Shown here one piece after another: positions 40,901 through 41,951 of a stretch of DNA of 41,951 bases. The notes below the pieces were generated by a model that ran no database searches, was not told where the DNA came from, and was given only the letters and a program-made list of their open reading frames with translations. The position numbers and the translations under genes are program-made. Location of the stretch: contig DVGG01000022.1 of assembly GCA_018712825.1 (NCBI GenBank), positions 1 to 41,951 on the forward strand, given 5' to 3'. This DNA is from Candidatus Faecousia excrementipullorum (GTDB lineage: Bacteria > Bacillota > Clostridia > Oscillospirales > Oscillospiraceae). Within the stretch, counting starts at the first letter, position 1. Every line of letters begins with the position of its first letter.

Positions 40901-41671
40901 AACAACACCTTCACCATGCCCGGTAAGGCTGTGACCGTGACGGCCGTCTTTGAGCAGGACCACACCCACAGCTACGGCCAGCCCACCTTCCAGTTCAGCG
41001 AGGACGGCAAGTCCGCCAAGGCGGTGTTCGCCTGCGGCTGCGGCGACGAGCAGGAGGTAACGGCAGAGGTTTCCGCAAAGGTAAAGACGGAAGCTACCTG
41101 TACCGAAATGGGCGTGACCACCTACACCGCCACCGTGACCTTCGGCGGCGAGACCTACTCCGCCCACAAGGATGTGGCGGACATCCCCATGACCGACCAC
41201 AAGACGGAGCTGACAGGCAAGAAGGAGCCCACCTGCACCGAGCCCGGCTACACCGGTGACCGGAAGTGCAGCGACTGCGGCACGGTGGTGGAAAAGGGCG
41301 AGGAAATCCCTGCCCTGGGACACAACTTCGTGGACGGCAAGTGCACCCGCTGCGGCGCAGTAGACCCGGATTACACCGAGCCCACCAACCCCACGGAACC
41401 CAGCGACCCCACCAAGCCTACCGATCCCAGTGAGCCCACCAATCCCACAGAGCCCACCAAGCCCACAGATCCCAGTGAGCCCACCGAGCCCACGGAATCC
41501 AGTGAGCCCACCCAAAAGCCCACACAGACCACCAAGCCTGCCACCGATCCGGAGGGCCCGGATCAGACCGGCGAGAGCTTCCGTCCGGTGCTCCTGGCAA
41601 CCCTGCTTCTCATCTCCGCTGCCTGCCTGGGTGTCATCCTGGTGCAGACCCGGAAGTGGAAAGTCCGGTAA
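34937..41671 (+). CDS. Secreted, surface-anchored GH2 beta-galactosidase
   Basis: A 2244-residue multidomain enzyme. Order: signal peptide (1-27); GH2 sugar-binding domain (about 100-300); Ig-like domain (302-425); GH2 barrel (430-740) with acid/base Glu565 in SLGNEA and nucleophile Glu653 in HSEYNHAMG, the LacZ pattern; Ig-like and large beta-galactosidase C-domain (745-1185); F5/8 domain (1285-1437); Ig-like domain (1448-1518); two InlB-type repeats (1522-1671); Big-type domain (1678-1750); CBM-like domain (1752-1931); another InlB-type repeat (1940-2006) nearly identical to that of GH29; two Cys-pair segments (2010-2145); PT-rich linker; QTGE (2210-2213); membrane tail. It would remove terminal galactose outside the cell. 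AAGGAG lies 10 bp before ATG 34937. Confidence 0.94.
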   Translation: MKPVFKRTLSAALAAALTLGCAPVVNAVPLAGSAVYDEALNMREEHFLSGVKFTDGEAGFTGDEWYDESEVIGINRERAKSQFISYHSTDAALAAEKSVMDSVGPETSEFYQLLSGKDWDFALVENPAEAEKVDELYLAKTYEGDAFQKEYVPQAWQTYRNEDGTFKYDEPMYTNHSLPWFGNFEPQDYNNPHAPTQYNPVGYYRTTFTVPENWDGREIFISFQSVESAYYLYVNGHKVGYSTDAFTAHDFNITPYLEPGENTIALKVFRWSIGSWLENQDFIRQSGIYRDVYLYSKDEAEIRDFFVKTQFDDRTSVDSDVNVTVETDLRALHNQQAGTYTLSARILDNNGTPVASADDQTVTLNAAGTFEEKLRDAGTTVTSTMKVTNPAKWFPDTPNLYSLVLELKDAEGNVMESVVERIGFREIYKVDITADGREQMQITGRQMILRGVNRHDTDLEYGHALRYEDYLTDLTLMKQHNLNAIRTAHYPNDKVLYSLADELGIYVCAEANIESHRAASYGAKVPTGTGNGMPEWVATVTDRVATNLEMYKNNPSVVMWSLGNEATYSYAPLNENYGFWVASMYLLARDPSRLRKYERESENYQHPYVKTNGQDPWSVDVRKNNIVDIHSTQYVLPDYVAGYNGRMPFIHSEYNHAMGLSYGNAKEHWDAIRQNDKAQGGFIWDYVDQSIRTVRYGTDGTKEEFWGYGGDWIDKNANDDAFCGNGMLFADRTPTPKMTEAKKVHQQVNFYADSLEAVPGGTLSLQVVNEYENTSLDAFSISWELWEDGIKKLGGDDLNLTAPAMKGKSLMTGSHVEDFDIQLPMFEAMEGRDYLLNISVKLKEGNAWAEKDYEIAGQQFQLTLPGTAQEEAEPTTKEFTKMEQLGSRLTLEGMTDNNQKFAIVLDTAKGIILSYSLDGTVVMTQGPEQSLYRAETYNDTTVGKDANLKNAGSYENLSDVEVAVTQDSSQVLMAMSGSMKVDASALMAYQIYGNGEIVVLSQFLPNSNFAPNGLPKIGGRMMISGEFDNLTYYGRGPEENYVDRKSGYDVGVYQSVVYDYANAMGADSTWDGWRMLKPQENGNRTDIRWTALTNDEGIGLLVTGSGLLESSVAHYTAEDMNAGTYNNPTYRHPGQVPQREEIVWNIDLHQNGVSDTAFMGHKPLNGYFFPTNQSYSYSYRISPVNTKAPETLMAESHKPFAVPSSSYPITGIYINDNPVAGFDVNSETGASYTLAADESIEKVTVDGTSDFTVTYNEDGTMTVSAVNNYGQEFSYQVKLSREGKELDRTAVSAIRTDNNYNGQPGSNMIDGNAATIWHSNWSDSSTSKLSRLWFMAELTDPTAINGIRYLPRSDSNNFNGAYGEHDIYISNSDKPLNQLSTDPNSADWTKVGSGSWAKSSGWKNTAFDMTQAKYILVMPRSTHGDTENAWGSGAEFRVTTGTQVNGQDVTVTLEERYEYQGGPVRPAPQVTLDGQTLILGVDYTLTYADNEAPGEATLTVNFCGAFQGDPITKSFTIVDGTQRTLTLVVGGETTTQQVYAGETVTLDAGEDPADKLFDRWTSNNAQVKFQSAISRTTTFVMPDADVTVTAEYVEAYTVTVVGGFLDEGRTITSQKYKVGSGVTLYADEPEGKLFDHWTTDGQDAHITDPARTPALLESTPARDVIVTAHYRTDESFFKVVDKLPDHRYLGTTFTPPETLAVIQGDQQTDAQVTWNEGQVAAINNTTTVSILPLTGTIGEHTVSTQVAVVPGNVVYFVDSGAESFSDLAQAIMKHNAGTLLNQNPDQMYDAESGWGCTNDESQVETNVMGDVTAYSTIRNMTDGKGEEPNDGRGKPLTYRFDNLEAGTYQVYVGYQNIWYQTTWQRNATIELLQGENVLATTEKNLNSETPANFQMTMTLENPGSVELKMTPKETANANNDMLVSFIVIVKDGEIVEPQTYPVTVNVQGQGTASANVVNALPGETVTLTAQAETGWHFVRWESREVTVENNTFTMPGKAVTVTAVFEQDHTHSYGQPTFQFSEDGKSAKAVFACGCGDEQEVTAEVSAKVKTEATCTEMGVTTYTATVTFGGETYSAHKDVADIPMTDHKTELTGKKEPTCTEPGYTGDRKCSDCGTVVEKGEEIPALGHNFVDGKCTRCGAVDPDYTEPTNPTEPSDPTKPTDPSEPTNPTEPTKPTDPSEPTEPTESSEPTQKPTQTTKPATDPEGPDQTGESFRPVLLATLLLISAACLGVILVQTRKWKVR
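41376..41545 (+). repeat. PT-rich linker coding repeat (GH2)
   Basis: Tandem units encode TEPTNPTEPSDPTKP-like sequence, ending in the segment TTKPATDPEGP that is shared by all three glycosidases just before QTGE. Confidence 0.8.
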
Positions 41672-41692
41672 TCCCATCGTAGCATAACCCCA

Positions 41693-41725
41693 CCCCCACA
41701 GGGAAGTCTCCCTGTGGGGGTTTTT
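41693..41725 (+). terminator. Terminator of the glycosidase locus
   Basis: A perfect 12-bp stem CCCCCACAGGGA / TCCCTGTGGGGG (41693-41704 and 41709-41720), loop AGTC and five T's. It lies 21 bp after the GH2 stop and is the only hairpin with a T-run in the locus. Confidence 0.93.
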
Positions 41726-41729
41726 CCGG

Positions 41730-41758
41730 TTGACATCCGGGGAAAAAGCTGGTAAAAT
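41730..41758 (+). promoter_or_regulatory. Strong promoter upstream of the riboswitch-like sequence
   Basis: TTGACA (41730-41735) and TAAAAT (41753-41758) are 17 bp apart. The start would fall near 41765, a few bases before the riboswitch-like stem. The gene it drives is outside the window. Confidence 0.8.
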
Positions 41759-41773
41759 AGCCCATATATTTTT

Positions 41774-41820
41774 GGGAATGAAGTTCTCCCACGGCTATGC
41801 CGGAACCGCCTGATGAGCTA
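41774..41820 (+). ncRNA. Partial fluoride riboswitch (crcB motif)-like aptamer
   Basis: GGGAATGAAGTTCTCCC (41774-41790) matches the first stem and internal sequence of the crcB motif (G-AUG-x-x-GUUC-CC). A CGGC/GCCG hairpin follows, then AACCGCC (41804-41810), the conserved strand of the fluoride aptamer, and TGATGA. The position directly after a promoter is where this riboswitch occurs. The second copy of the GCC/GGC stem and the CTAC end are not seen: the foldback element starts at once. So the aptamer is either cut short or split by the element. Fluoride exporter genes (crcB/fluC, clcA) are the usual targets. Confidence 0.5.
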
Positions 41821-41951
41821 AGGAAACTCTGAATAAATCGTCTGCGGCTGGATAGCGAATCTTTTTTGCCATCCATGCAGAATGAAAAACGGGAAATACA
41901 TACAGTATTCCGCCGTTTTCCATTCTTTTGTCTGACGAAAAATCTCTCGCT
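41820..41951 (+). repeat. Foldback MITE-like element, copy 3 (right end outside window)
   Basis: It starts AAGGAAACTCTGAATAAATC and follows the complete element at 2325-2488 to the window edge. In the inner stem, ACAG/CTGT of copies 1 and 2 is ACGG/CCGT here, so a base change in one arm is matched by a complementary change in the other. The orientation is the same as in the other two copies. Confidence 0.85.

Noticed and set aside
34769..41677. A 2302-codon open frame on the minus strand opposite GH2
   Set aside because: It is the shadow of a GC-rich gene with biased third positions; its protein is low-complexity Gly/Val/His and lacks domains, whereas the plus strand encodes a clear GH2 enzyme.
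1..41951. tRNA, rRNA, prophage or integrase genes
   Set aside because: I saw no tRNA-like cloverleaf, rRNA sequence, integrase or phage protein on reading the window; a tRNAscan or similar run would be needed to exclude a missed tRNA.

Overview
The window looks like chromosome from a GC-rich, anaerobic gut Firmicute, most likely Clostridia of the Oscillospirales/Ruminococcaceae type. The evidence is a HemZ-type radical SAM enzyme, YtvI- and SpoVB-type sporulation membrane proteins, one bifunctional Rel, consensus sigma-A promoters, AGGAGG ribosome binding sites, and large secreted glycosidases with gut-type surface modules. This placement is inferred from gene content; no 16S gene or other marker is present.

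Layout, left to right. (1) 1-2490: a nitrosative/oxidative stress operon (cupin, 4Fe-4S ferredoxin, hybrid cluster protein Hcp) bracketed by two copies of a ~164-bp foldback, MITE-like element. (2) 2539-6431, minus strand: iron alcohol dehydrogenase, aldehyde dehydrogenase and a membrane-anchored choloylglycine-hydrolase-like Ntn enzyme, read from a consensus promoter whose -35 box lies inside a perfect Rex-type palindrome. (3) 6432-20084: housekeeping genes (ACT-domain protein, ytvI, recJ, rel, dtd, MBL hydrolase, hemZ, an amidohydrolase-fold protein lacking key catalytic residues, a SpoVB-type flippase, HU, RqcP) separated by four islands of composite intergenic repeats built from shuffled modules. 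(4) 20083-25804, minus strand: a four-gene cell-envelope operon (LicC-type cytidylyltransferase, LicA-type kinase, CDP-glycerol transferase family protein, and a protein joining a YidC insertase domain to an LtaS/sulfatase-type domain). (5) 26025-26177: a 50-residue ORF that is a signal peptide joined directly to a surface-anchor tail. (6) 26624-41671: three giant secreted glycosidases (GH20, GH29, GH2) that share C-terminal Pro/Thr linkers, a PxQTGE sorting-like motif and a membrane tail. (7) 41730-41951: a consensus promoter, the 5' half of what looks like a fluoride riboswitch, and a third foldback element immediately after it.

How the parts work together. The GH20, GH29 and GH2 enzymes would remove hexosamine/lacto-N-biose, fucose and galactose from mucin or milk glycans at the cell surface. 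The envelope operon probably makes CDP-choline (or a similar CDP-alcohol) and decorates or polymerises a teichoic-acid-like polymer. The YidC-sulfatase fusion in that operon is the best candidate for an undescribed system. The Rex-like operator ties the fermentative dehydrogenases to the NADH/NAD+ ratio.
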